The notes: generated by a model from the letters alone, not told the origin. A DNA stretch of 7,075 nucleotides from an uncultured Collinsella sp. (GCA_902490245.1 CABUDB010000077.1:1-7075); one strand, 5' to 3'. Counted from the stretch's first letter, positions 1 to 5,949 are shown. Made by a program: numbers and translations.

Positions 1-2
1 AC

Positions 3-154
3 CATTACGCTATCGCATGCTTCCGTCCGCAGGCCTTGCCAAAAGCAGACCAAAAGCTTGACGCCGCAGGTCAGAGCTTCAAAAAATATTTCTACTCTCG
101 GTAGACGGTCGCTACGACCCTCCCAACGGCATCAAAATCCAACCTTACAAATAG
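3..154 (+). pseudogene. possible 3' end of a plus-strand gene, perhaps frameshifted; product unknown
   Basis: Reading from position 3, the frame is open for 33 codons with a protein-like composition (ending SFKKYFYSR) and stops at TAG 102-104. From position 101 another frame, one base back, continues with VDGRYDPPNGIKIQPYK and stops at TAG 152-154. Joined by a single-base change near 99-101, or by slippage on the A6 run at 81-86, the two pieces read as one plausible C-terminus. The second stop sits right at the 21-bp inverted repeat that starts at 153, as a gene end often would. I do not recognise the family. Against it: the piece is short, and a third frame is also open to about 183, so chance open frames are a real alternative. 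If the first stop is real, the gene simply ends at 104. Confidence 0.3.
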
Positions 155-219
155 TTGCGGTGAAATACGGACTACATGGGCCATAAAAGCCGAAAAACAG
201 TCCGTATTTCACCGCAACT
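153..219. repeat. 21-bp perfect inverted repeat with 25-nt centre
   Basis: Arm 153-173 (beginning AGTTGCGGTGAAATACGG) is perfectly complementary to 199-219, with a 25-nt A-rich centre at 174-198. Because the arms are perfect, it folds equally well as RNA from either strand. Neither side carries a clear T-run, so it is not a standard intrinsic terminator. Its position between a possible plus-strand gene end (stop at 152-154) and the minus-strand tRNA terminator (253-288) means it lies between convergent transcripts. It may be a REP-like or MITE-like dispersed palindrome, or a bidirectional transcript end. No transposase is visible beside it. Confidence 0.85.
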
Positions 220-252
220 TAGGAGGGGATGTGGGGTCCCGGCATGCATATG

Positions 253-288
253 AAAACGGCTCTGGTCCCAAAAGGAGCCAGAGCCGTT
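253..288 (-). terminator. intrinsic terminator of the tRNA-Pro/tRNA-Gly transcript
   Basis: An 11-bp perfect stem (arms 255-265 and 278-288; AACGGCTCTGG on the minus strand) encloses a 12-nt loop, and on the minus strand is followed at once by TTTT (256-253). It lies 12 nt beyond the encoded CCA end of tRNA-Gly, as expected for the end of that transcript. The opposite strand has no T-run, so termination should be for minus-strand transcription only. Confidence 0.88.
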
Positions 289-299
289 CGTCTATCTAA

Positions 300-373
300 T
301 GGAGCGGGCGACGGGAATCGAACCCGCGTCATCAGCTTGGAAGGCTGGGGTTCTACCATTGAACTACGCCCGC
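300..373 (-). tRNA. tRNA-Gly (anticodon UCC)
   Basis: The minus strand folds as a full cloverleaf. The acceptor stem GCGGGCG (373-367) pairs with CGCCCGC (310-304). The D arm begins TAGTTCAATGGTAGAA. The seven-base anticodon loop is CTTCCAA with anticodon TCC, and the T arm contains GGTTCGATTCC. The discriminator base is U, and the 3' CCA is encoded (302-300). Total length is 74 nt including CCA. It reads GGA and, by wobble, GGG glycine codons. It is the second gene of a two-tRNA transcript, 6 nt after tRNA-Pro. Confidence 0.97.
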
Positions 374-379
374 AAGATA

Positions 380-456
380 TGGTCGGGACGACAGGATTTG
401 AACCTGCGACATCCTGCTCCCAAAGCAGGCGCGCTACCAAACTGCGCCACGTCCCG
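380..456 (-). tRNA. tRNA-Pro (anticodon UGG)
   Basis: The minus strand gives a full cloverleaf of 77 nt. Acceptor CGGGACG (456-450) pairs with CGTCCCG, followed by discriminator A and encoded CCA (382-380). The anticodon loop contains TTTGGGA with anticodon TGG, and the T arm has GGTTCAAATCC. It reads CCN proline codons, chiefly CCA and CCG. It is the first gene of the Pro-Gly pair and lies about 45 nt after the predicted transcription start. Confidence 0.97.
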
Positions 457-507
457 AAGGTGTTGAGCAGCTAAGGTCTAAACCTTGCGTGTCCCAAAGC
501 GAAGGAA

Positions 508-536
508 ATTATAGGGGAGACTCCCCGCCTGTGCAA
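508..536 (-). promoter_or_regulatory. sigma-70-type promoter for the tRNA pair
   Basis: On the minus strand there is a perfect TATAAT -10 box (513-508), preceded at exactly 17 nt by TTGCAC (536-531), a weak -35 box with 3 of 6 matches. The spacer holds a 13-nt palindrome GGGGAGTCTCCCC (526-514). Predicted start is near 501. The leader to tRNA-Pro contains a small hairpin (473-486, AAGGT/ACCTT with a four-base loop) that RNA processing could use. The promoter begins 12 nt after the brnQ stop codon. Seen directly: the boxes and spacing; activity is inferred. Confidence 0.7.
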
Positions 537-547
537 GCGACGATACC

Positions 548-1906
548 CTAGCTCCTCGAATGTGCGACAAACCGGCTGTGGAGCAGGCCAATCACAAACG
601 CCACCACGGCAACCGGCGCCCATGCGGCTCCAATGTCGGCCAGCGGCAGCGCATCGAACGGCAGCCACACGCCTGCAAAGAACGCGTCGCGGATCGAGGT
701 GATCACGCTCTGCACCGCGACAACGCCGCCGACCCAGACCCACACCTGCGGATGCGCGTCGCAAAAACCGTGCACTAGGCCCATAAGCACCAGAACAATT
801 GCAACAGGGTACAGGGCGTTGAGCATGGGCACCGAGAACATGAGGATCACGTCGAGACCCACGTTTGAGAGCACGCACGAAAACGCCGCGAACACAAAGG
901 CGAGTATCGCAAAGGGACGGCGCATGGCCTCCTCGGAAGCCTCTGCTCCCCCTTCGACCACATACGTCTCGCAGAAGTAACGCGAGCAGCAGCTGATGAG
1001 ACCGATGCATACGTTCATGCAGGCGAGGAAGAAGATCGCAAAGACCACGACCGTGCCGGCAAGGCCAAAGTGCATGGAGGCCGAGCGGGCGAGGATGGCG
1101 GCTCCGTTGGTGGCATCGGGCATCACGGTGCTCAGCTGCGTGCCGGCAAGCGCCAGACCGCAGTAGATGATGGCCATGAGCACACCAGCGATCACGCCGG
1201 AGCGCGAAATCTCGAAGGCCACGCGCTTGTCGTCGGTAACGCCCAGCTCGTGGATGGTCTCGGCGATGATGATGCCAAAGGCGAGCGACGCGAGCAGGTC
1301 CATGGTCTGATAACCGGTCAAAAAGCCCTGCACGGCGGCACCGGCATCGTAAGGAGCCTGCGGCGCGGCAGCGGAACCCAGCGGCGAGACCACGGCAGCG
1401 CCCACGACCAATACGATAAGGGCGATGAGCGCGGGGCCCGTAATGCGGCCGAGCACGCGCGTAATGACACCCGGGCGCAGCGTGAGCACAAAGGCGACGG
1501 CAAAGAAGGCGACGGCAAACACCAGGCGGGCCGTGCCGAGCGAGACACCCTCGGGCAGCAGCGGCACCAGCATCTCGAAGGCCGTGGAACTGGTACGCGG
1601 AATGGCCAGACACGGACCGATAGCCAGATACACCGCCGCGACAAAAAACTCGCCAAACTTGGGGTGCACACGACCGGCAAGCTCGCGCGCCGTTCCGGCA
1701 AGTGCCACGGCGATAAAGCCCATGACGGGAAGGCCGATGGCGGCAATCAGAAAGCCGAGCATGGCGAGCGGCGTGGCAGAGCCCGCCTGCAGCGCCAGCA
1801 GCGGCGGAATAATGAGGTTGCCGGCGCCAAAGAGCATCGAGAACAGGGCGATGCCGACGGTGAGGACATGGTCGGAGCGCAGACCGCGCGGGGCGGATGA
1901 TGCCAT
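548..1906 (-). CDS. brnQ: branched-chain amino acid transport protein, LIVCS family
   Basis: A 452-residue, very hydrophobic protein with about 12 membrane segments, the usual size for BrnQ sodium- or proton-coupled importers of Leu, Ile and Val in the cytoplasmic membrane. Family hallmarks seen: LFGAGNLIIPP at residues 25-35, IPRTSSTAFE near 103-112, and GYQTMDLLASLAFG near 188-201. I chose ATG 1906-1904 (MASSAPRG) over an in-frame start at 1945 because GAAAGGTGG lies 4-12 nt before it, the earlier start would lie inside the upstream terminator, and the family's first helix follows closely. It sits 66 nt after the desulfurase-like gene, separated by an intrinsic terminator, so it is probably its own unit with no selenium role. 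A longer open frame in another phase (471-1961) is a GC-driven shadow. Confidence 0.93.
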   Translation of the reverse strand: MASSAPRGLRSDHVLTVGIALFSMLFGAGNLIIPPLLALQAGSATPLAMLGFLIAAIGLPVMGFIAVALAGTARELAGRVHPKFGEFFVAAVYLAIGPCLAIPRTSSTAFEMLVPLLPEGVSLGTARLVFAVAFFAVAFVLTLRPGVITRVLGRITGPALIALIVLVVGAAVVSPLGSAAAPQAPYDAGAAVQGFLTGYQTMDLLASLAFGIIIAETIHELGVTDDKRVAFEISRSGVIAGVLMAIIYCGLALAGTQLSTVMPDATNGAAILARSASMHFGLAGTVVVFAIFFLACMNVCIGLISCCSRYFCETYVVEGGAEASEEAMRRPFAILAFVFAAFSCVLSNVGLDVILMFSVPMLNALYPVAIVLVLMGLVHGFCDAHPQVWVWVGGVVAVQSVITSIRDAFFAGVWLPFDALPLADIGAAWAPVAVVAFVIGLLHSRFVAHSRS

Positions 1907-1925
1907 AGGACCACCTTTCGGGTCG

Positions 1926-1958
1926 AAACAAAACGGGACGGGCAAAAGACCCGTCCCG
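1926..1958 (-). terminator. intrinsic terminator ending the selenium/sulfur operon
   Basis: A 9-bp perfect GC-rich stem (arms 1934-1942 and 1950-1958; CGGGACGGG on the minus strand) with a 7-nt loop is followed on the minus strand by TTTTGTTT (1933-1926). It lies 14 nt after the stop codon of the cysteine desulfurase-like gene and before brnQ. This is a textbook Rho-independent terminator for minus-strand transcription. A possible -10 box TATACT (1966-1961) just before it would put the terminator in a brnQ leader, but no good -35 box is seen. Confidence 0.9.
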
Positions 1959-1972
1959 CAAGTATATACGCT

Positions 1973-3112
1973 TTAGCAGGCTAAATCGTGCAGAGCGTCA
2001 ATCGCGGTGTCGACTTCCTCGTCCGTGTTGAAATACCCAAACGAGAAGCGAACGACACCCTGGCGCTCGGTCCCCAGTGCGCGGTGCATGAGCGGAGCGC
2101 AGTGGGCGCCGGGGCGCGTCGCAATCCCCCACCCTTGCATGAGCGCGTCCGAGACCTCGGCCGAATCGATATCGCCCACGTTAAGCGAAACGATCGCCGA
2201 GCGCACGGGCTGGTCAAACGCACCGTAGAGCGCAATGCCGGGAATGTCGCGAACGCCGGCGAGGAAGCGCTCGGCAAGCGCACGTTCGCGTGCCGCAATC
2301 GCCTCTACCCCGCCCTGGGCCTCGATAACGTCGAGGCCGGCGGAAAGGCCGGCGATACCGTGACCGTTGAGCGTGCCCGCCTCAAGACGCGTGGGCCACT
2401 CTTGCGGCTGCAGCGCATCGAAGCTGCGCACGCCCGTGCCACCCATGGCCCAAGGAGCCACGTCAATGCCTTCCGCCACGGCTAGGCCACCGGTCCCCTG
2501 CGGGCCCATGAGCCCCTTGTGGCCGGTAAAGCACACCACGTCGAGCCCCATGACCTGCATATCGATATGCGCCGTGCCGGCAGACTGCGAGGCATCGACG
2601 ATCACAAGCGCGCCGGCCGCATGGGCCATGGCAGCCACGCGTGCAATGTCGACCGCGTTGCCGGTCACATTGGAGGCGTGTGTCACCACCACGGCACGCG
2701 TGCCCGGCGTGACCAGCTGCTCGAGCTCGTCGTAGTCGAGCACGCCGTTCGCGTCGCAGCCCGCATGCTCAACAGTCACGCCCTGCTCTGCCGCCAGGCG
2801 GTTGAGCGGACGCAGCACGGAGTTGTGTTCGAGCACCGTCGTGACCACACGATCGCCGGGGCGCACCACGCCGTTGATGGCGGTGTTGAGCGCCGCCGTG
2901 GAGTTGGGCGTAAAACAAATATGGTCCACCCGCGGGCAGCCCAGCAAGCGCGCAAGCTTGGTGCGGCAGCTGTGGATGGTGCGCGCCGCGTCGAGCGCAC
3001 CCGACGTGGCGCCTCGCCCAGCATTGCCGAGCGAGCACATCGCCTGCACCACGGCATCGATGACCGCCTGAGGTCTGTGCATGGTCGTCGCCGCGTTATC
3101 CAGGTAGATCAT
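1973..3112 (-). CDS. cysteine desulfurase-like class V aminotransferase (EF2568 family)
   Basis: A PLP enzyme of 379 residues, likely taking S (or Se) from cysteine (or selenocysteine) and holding it as a persulfide on a Cys. Class V features seen: MIYLDNAATT at the N-terminus, TTVLEHNSVLRP (residues 91-102), the cofactor-binding VDASQSAG (172-179), the PLP lysine K199 in FTGHKGLMGPQGTGG, and the candidate catalytic Cys338 in RPGAHCAPLMH. The GHKGLMGPQGTGG and GAHCAPL.H..LGT signatures match the branch named for E. faecalis EF2568, known from selenium gene clusters, rather than classical IscS or SufS. Start ATG 3112-3110 is chosen because GGGAGG (3125-3120) lies 7 nt upstream and it overlaps the preceding stop by ATGA, which suggests translational coupling. 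No IscU/SufU scaffold gene is present in the window. Substrate (S or Se) cannot be decided from sequence. Confidence 0.9.
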   Translation of the reverse strand: MIYLDNAATTMHRPQAVIDAVVQAMCSLGNAGRGATSGALDAARTIHSCRTKLARLLGCPRVDHICFTPNSTAALNTAINGVVRPGDRVVTTVLEHNSVLRPLNRLAAEQGVTVEHAGCDANGVLDYDELEQLVTPGTRAVVVTHASNVTGNAVDIARVAAMAHAAGALVIVDASQSAGTAHIDMQVMGLDVVCFTGHKGLMGPQGTGGLAVAEGIDVAPWAMGGTGVRSFDALQPQEWPTRLEAGTLNGHGIAGLSAGLDVIEAQGGVEAIAARERALAERFLAGVRDIPGIALYGAFDQPVRSAIVSLNVGDIDSAEVSDALMQGWGIATRPGAHCAPLMHRALGTERQGVVRFSFGYFNTDEEVDTAIDALHDLAC

Positions 3113-3360
3113 CGCACGACCTCCCACATATCGATCACAGTAAAGCCCTCGGTGGGAACGTCCGCCGCGGCAAGCTCGCTTCGCAGCAGTGGTTCATTTT
3201 CAGGCAGGGCTTTCCATGCCAGGCCGCAGCCGGCAGCAACCTCTCCGGGTACGGGAATCGTTCGCCCGGGAAGGCCACGCTCACGGCACAGAGACTCGCA
3301 GCCCATGGCGGCCGCCGTGGTGGGAAACGTGATGACAAGCGCCGGGCGCTTTTCTCTCAT
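3109..3360 (-). CDS. DUF3343 protein, putative Se/S carrier
   Basis: An 83-residue protein without signal peptide or membrane segment. It fits the DUF3343 family in size and pattern: an early ALVITFPTTAAAMGCE strand-helix unit and the central motif VAAGCGLAWK with Cys45 (compare the usual AGCGLALR form). Cys21 and Cys25 are further candidates. DUF3343 proteins are described as putative Se/S carriers because they lie beside selD, yedF and class V desulfurase-like genes; the biochemistry is not settled. Here the gene starts 18 nt after yedF and its TGA stop overlaps the ATG of the desulfurase-like gene (ATGA, 3112-3109), so the two are probably made together. The upstream GGGTGGGA is only a weak ribosome site, so translation may depend on coupling from yedF. 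Acting as a persulfide or perselenide shuttle on Cys45 is inference. Confidence 0.85.
   Translation of the reverse strand: MREKRPALVITFPTTAAAMGCESLCRERGLPGRTIPVPGEVAAGCGLAWKALPENEPLLRSELAAADVPTEGFTVIDMWEVVR
3120..3125 (-). promoter_or_regulatory. ribosome binding site of the desulfurase-like gene
   Basis: GGGAGG on the minus strand, 7 nt before ATG 3112-3110 and inside the last codons of the DUF3343 gene. It fixes the start at MIYLDNAATT, where the family normally begins, and rules out the in-frame start at 3127. Confidence 0.8.
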
Positions 3361-3378
3361 GGCAATCCCACCCAGGCG

Positions 3379-4005
3379 CTACGGACGCACGACGCGGCCG
3401 GCCTGCTCCATCTTTTCGACGATCACGTACATGTTCGTGACATCGCCCACGGCAAGCTGGTCCTTAATGCCAAAGTGGTCGAGGCAGGTGCCGCAGGTAA
3501 GGATCTCGACACCCTGCTCGGCCAGGCCCTTGAGGTCGTCAAGCACCGGCGACCCCTCGACGGTGAGTTTGGCGCCGCCGTTGTAGAAGAGCATCGTGGC
3601 GGGCAGCTCCTCCTGCTGCGTCACGGCAAAGATAAAGGCCTTCATGAGCTTGTGGCCCAGCTCATCGTCGCCGCGACCCATGCAATCGGTGTAGACGGCC
3701 ACGACCAGCTTGCCCTTGCCGGCGCTGGCGTCGCAGAAAGCGGCGCCGTCCTGCTCAGGATCGGCCACGGCAACGGCGCCGGCGGTCGCCACGATCACGT
3801 GCCACTCGGCATCGGCGACCTTCTCGACCGAGGCCGTGCAGCCCTTTTCCTGTGCCATCTTGGAGATGTTCTTGACGGCCGTCTCGTTGTCGACCGAGGT
3901 CACGACAACACCCTCGCCATCAAGCTGCTTCAGAGCTTTGAGCGTCTTGACGACGGGCAGCGGGCAGGCATCGCCCATGGCATTGACTTCAATTTTGGTA
4001 GACAT
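3379..4005 (-). CDS. yedF: YedF, sulfurtransferase-like selenium metabolism protein
   Basis: A two-domain cytoplasmic protein of 208 residues. Residues about 4-75 form a TusA/SirA-like fold with the family CPxP motif (ACPLPVVKTL, Cys14), the site that carries persulfide in TusA. Residues about 97-205 form a DsrE-like domain with FYNGGAKL (140-147) and TCGTCLDHFGI (Cys171 and Cys174). This is the architecture of the YedF family that accompanies SelD in selenium-using bacteria; its exact reaction is not established, and Se or S delivery is inferred. Start ATG 4005-4003 is preceded by GAAAGGA (4018-4012); an in-frame start at 4110 would add 35 atypical residues and overlap selD. The Shine-Dalgarno can pair with CCTT just before it (CCTT-TTGA-AAGG), a possible weak occluding hairpin. 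It lies 59 nt after selD and 18 nt before the DUF3343 gene, in one operon. Confidence 0.93.
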   Translation of the reverse strand: MSTKIEVNAMGDACPLPVVKTLKALKQLDGEGVVVTSVDNETAVKNISKMAQEKGCTASVEKVADAEWHVIVATAGAVAVADPEQDGAAFCDASAGKGKLVVAVYTDCMGRGDDELGHKLMKAFIFAVTQQEELPATMLFYNGGAKLTVEGSPVLDDLKGLAEQGVEILTCGTCLDHFGIKDQLAVGDVTNMYVIVEKMEQAGRVVRP

Positions 4006-4064
4006 AGCAAATCCTTTCAAAAGGGACCGCCCAGAACAGTAGACGGTCGCATAAACGGTTTTCC

Positions 4065-5114
4065 TTAATGCACAACGTGAACGGCAGGACCACCCGGCAC
4101 CGCCTCGCACACGCGGCCGATTGTGGCGGCAACGCGACCTTCGGCATGCAGGCGGCGGGCGAGCTCATCCACATCGGCAGCAGGCGCTGCGATGAGCAGG
4201 CCGCCCGAGGTCTGCGGATCGTACAGCGCATCCAGCATTCCCGGCTCCAGGTCATCGTCGGCCGCCACGCGCGGGCCAAAGAAATCCTGGTTGCGGTAGG
4301 CGCCGGCAGGGATAATGCCCAGACGCGCCATATTGAGCACCTGGTCAAAGAGCGGCACCGCCCCCGACGCGAGCTCAATCTGCACGCCCGAGCCCTCGGC
4401 CATCTCGCACGCATGCCCGATCAGGCCAAAGCCCGTGACATCGGTGCAGCCGTGAAGCTCGAGTCCCTCGGCCAGGCGAATCGGGGCCTCGTTGAGGGTG
4501 CGCATCGAGTCAAACATGGCTGCGGCCTCGTCCTGCTCGATGAGCACGCCCTTAATGGCCGTGGTGATAATGCCCGAGCCGATCGCCTTGGTCAGCAGTA
4601 GGACATCGCCCACGCGCGCACCGCTGTTGGCGAGCATGCGGTCGAGCGCGACAAAGCCACTCACGGACAGGCCGTACTTGGGCTCGTCGTCGTTGATGGT
4701 GTGGCCGCCCGCGATGGTGCAGCCAGCCTCGACGCACTTGTCGGCGCCACCCGCCAGAATCTCACCTGCGACCTCGACGCCCAGGCAACTGGGAATGCAC
4801 AGCAGGTTCATGGCATGGCTCGGTCGTCCACCCATGGCATAAATGTCCGACAGCGAGTTGGCCGCCGCGATCTGACCAAACAGGAACGGGTCGTCGACCA
4901 TCGGCGGGAAGAAGTCGACGGACTGCACGAGGCCCAGGTTTTCGCCAACACGAAAAACACTCGCATCGTCGGAGGTATCGAACCCCACGAGCAGGTTGTC
5001 GTTATGCACATTGGGTAAGTCGCCCAGGACCTGGGCGAGGGCTCCAGGAGCCAACTTAGCGGCTCAACCGCTCGCGGCAGTCATAGACGTGAGCTTAATC
5101 TGATCGTCAGCCAT
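4065..5114 (-). CDS. selD: selenide, water dikinase (selenophosphate synthetase), itself a selenoprotein
   Basis: SelD uses ATP, selenide and water to make selenophosphate, the Se donor for Sec-tRNA and other Se pathways. With TGA 5066-5064 read as selenocysteine the protein has 349 residues, matching E. coli SelD (347). The N-terminus reads IKLTSMTAASG-U17-AAK20; U17 and K20 fall exactly at E. coli Cys17 and Lys20, both needed for catalysis. Other family features: SDD (residues 48-50), VDFFPPMVDDPF (66-77), NSLSDIYAMGG (86-96), AGGHTIND, TDVTGFGLIGH and DPQTSGGLL (299-307). The start ATG 5114-5112 has a perfect AGGAGG 5 nt upstream. Treating TGA as a stop leaves a truncated frame beginning at TTG 5054 that lacks the active site. 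It is the first gene of the selD-yedF-DUF3343-desulfurase run, 70 nt after the YjiL-like gene. A TATACT box (5155-5150) could be a weak own promoter, but no -35 box is convincing. Sec insertion needs SelA, SelB and SelC from elsewhere. Confidence 0.96.
5040..5063 (-). promoter_or_regulatory. candidate bacterial SECIS element of selD
   Basis: Downstream of the in-frame TGA, after 11 nt, lies the hairpin GGCTCCTGGAGCC (5052-5040), with a stem of 4-5 bp and a loop of 3-5 nt. Its loop is about 18 nt past the TGA, within the usual spacing for bacterial SECIS elements. A competing fold pairs GAGCC (5065-5061, starting within the TGA) with GGCTC (5052-5048) around an 8-nt loop GCTAAGTT. Position and strength suit SelB binding, but the tight palindrome does not clearly show the loop guanine often seen. 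The element is coding sequence as well, so constraint is double. Confidence 0.55.
5064..5066 (-). other. selD: in-frame TGA, selenocysteine codon 17 of selD
   Basis: TGA in phase between MADDQIKLTSMTAASG and AAKLAPGA. Both sides match the SelD N-terminal family pattern, and the next conserved residue, Lys20, keeps its place. Sec at this position is known in other SelD enzymes. A sequencing error is unlikely because no shift of frame occurs and a Shine-Dalgarno lies at the right place upstream. Confidence 0.93.
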
Positions 5115-5119
5115 CGATA

Positions 5120-5125
5120 CCTCCT
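5120..5125 (-). promoter_or_regulatory. ribosome binding site of selD
   Basis: AGGAGG, a perfect Shine-Dalgarno, 5 nt before ATG 5114-5112. It decides the start upstream of the TGA codon and so supports full-length, Sec-containing SelD. Confidence 0.9.
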
Positions 5126-5163
5126 CTCATCGGTCAATCATTTCCTCCCAGTATACGCATGAA

Positions 5164-5184
5164 TGCAGGCCCACGGCCGATGCA
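5164..5184 (-). other. intercistronic hairpin after the YjiL-like gene
   Basis: Directly after the TAA stop (5187-5185) the minus strand reads TGCA-TC-GGCC-GTG-GGCC-TGCA, an 8-bp stem with a 2-nt bulge and 3-nt loop. There is no T-run after it, so it is at most a weak terminator, pause or RNA-stability element between the YjiM/YjiL pair and selD. Confidence 0.4.
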
Positions 5185-5949
5185 TTAATCGAGCGCCTGT
5201 GCGCGAATCGCCGCGCCGATGGCACCGGCAAAGCGAGCCTGGGGCGAGGTGGTCACCGGCGACCCCAGCAGCTCGCCCAACCGCTCCACCACGAAGGCGT
5301 TCTCGCACAGGCCACCGGTCAGGTAGTACGGGGCGCCCGCGGCCTGCCCGGCCATGGTCGCCACGCGCGAGACCACGCTGTCGATCACGCCACGTGCGAT
5401 GTTCTCGCGCGGCTCACCGCGACCGATCAGGCTAATGACCTCACTTTCGGCAAACACCGTGCACATGCTGGAAATCTTGGTAGGCTCGCCGGAACGCGCC
5501 AGGTCGGCCATCTGCTGTTGAGAAATACCTAGGCGGTCGGCCATGATCTCCAAAAAGCGCCCCGTGCCGGCAGCGCACTTGTCGTTCATGGCAAACTTGG
5601 CCACGCGGCCATTTTTAAGCTGAATGACCTTGGTGTCCTGGCCGCCCACGTCAATCACCGTGCCGCGATCGCCAAACAGACGCACGGCACCGGCGCCGTG
5701 GCAGGTAATCTCGGTCACAACCTTGTGGGCGTATGGCACAGCCACGCGCCCGTAACCCGTGGCCACCACACGCGCAGAATCGGATGCAACGTCAAAGCCC
5801 GCCGCCGCGAGCGCCTCGCGCAACCTATCGGCGGCATCGACCGAGGAGAACCCGGTTGGCTGCACGCACGTCCACGCCACCGAACCCTCACCATCGACCA
5901 CAGCAGCCTTAGCCGCCGTAGACCCGATATCGACCCCGATCCCTATCAT
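5185..5949 (-). CDS. yjiL: YjiL-like ATPase, activator of a 2-hydroxyacyl-CoA dehydratase-family protein (BadF/BadG/HgdC type)
   Basis: A 254-residue cytoplasmic ASKHA-fold ATPase, the size of HgdC (component A of 2-hydroxyglutaryl-CoA dehydratase). Seen: phosphate-binding loop GIGVDIGSTAAKAAVVDG (residues 3-20), the second nucleotide motif DVGGQDTKVIQL (100-111), Cys125 in NDKCAAGTGRFLE and Cys163 in SSMCTVFAESE, and TGGLCEN near 211-217. In HgdC-type dimers the two equivalent cysteines hold one shared [4Fe-4S] cluster, and ATP hydrolysis drives low-potential electron transfer to the partner. The partner here is the gene just upstream, as in E. coli yjiM-yjiL. Start ATG 5949-5947 has AGGAG 6 nt upstream (5960-5956). 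The 154-nt gap before it carries the large palindrome at 6002-6109 and a small hairpin (5982-5997). The natural substrate of YjiM/YjiL is unknown. Confidence 0.93.
   Translation of the reverse strand: MIGIGVDIGSTAAKAAVVDGEGSVAWTCVQPTGFSSVDAADRLREALAAAGFDVASDSARVVATGYGRVAVPYAHKVVTEITCHGAGAVRLFGDRGTVIDVGGQDTKVIQLKNGRVAKFAMNDKCAAGTGRFLEIMADRLGISQQQMADLARSGEPTKISSMCTVFAESEVISLIGRGEPRENIARGVIDSVVSRVATMAGQAAGAPYYLTGGLCENAFVVERLGELLGSPVTTSPQARFAGAIGAAIRAQALD

Noticed and set aside
1070..1900. A 276-codon plus-strand open frame opposite brnQ
   Set aside because: The product is a His/Gly/Arg-rich string with no domain pattern; the opposite strand carries a clear membrane transporter.
471..1961. A 496-codon open frame on the minus strand, longer than brnQ and overlapping it
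   Set aside because: It is in another phase of brnQ, its product is crowded with Arg, His, Cys and Gly, shows no family motif, and runs through the terminator. It is a shadow caused by high GC at third positions.
3109..3111. The TGA ending the DUF3343 gene as a second selenocysteine codon
   Set aside because: Reading through enters the desulfurase-like gene out of phase with no sensible protein, and the TGA forms a normal ATGA stop-start overlap.
2519..3586. A 355-codon plus-strand open frame opposite the desulfurase-like and DUF3343 genes
   Set aside because: Low-complexity basic composition, no ribosome site, and it runs across two real minus-strand genes and their junction.
101..4050. 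A shared 12-mer GTAGACGGTCGC at 101-112 and 4039-4050
   Set aside because: No extension beyond 12 bases on either side; a match of this length is expected about once by chance in a window of this size.
4006..4110. An upstream start giving YedF a 35-residue extension
   Set aside because: The extension is basic and unlike the family, overlaps selD, and lacks a ribosome site; ATG 4005 has one and begins just before the TusA-like domain.
5115..5150. A micro-open frame (ATG ATT GAC CGA TGA) before selD as a leader peptide
   Set aside because: Its ATG follows GGAGG by only 2 nt, too close for good initiation, and the peptide has no regulatory codon run.
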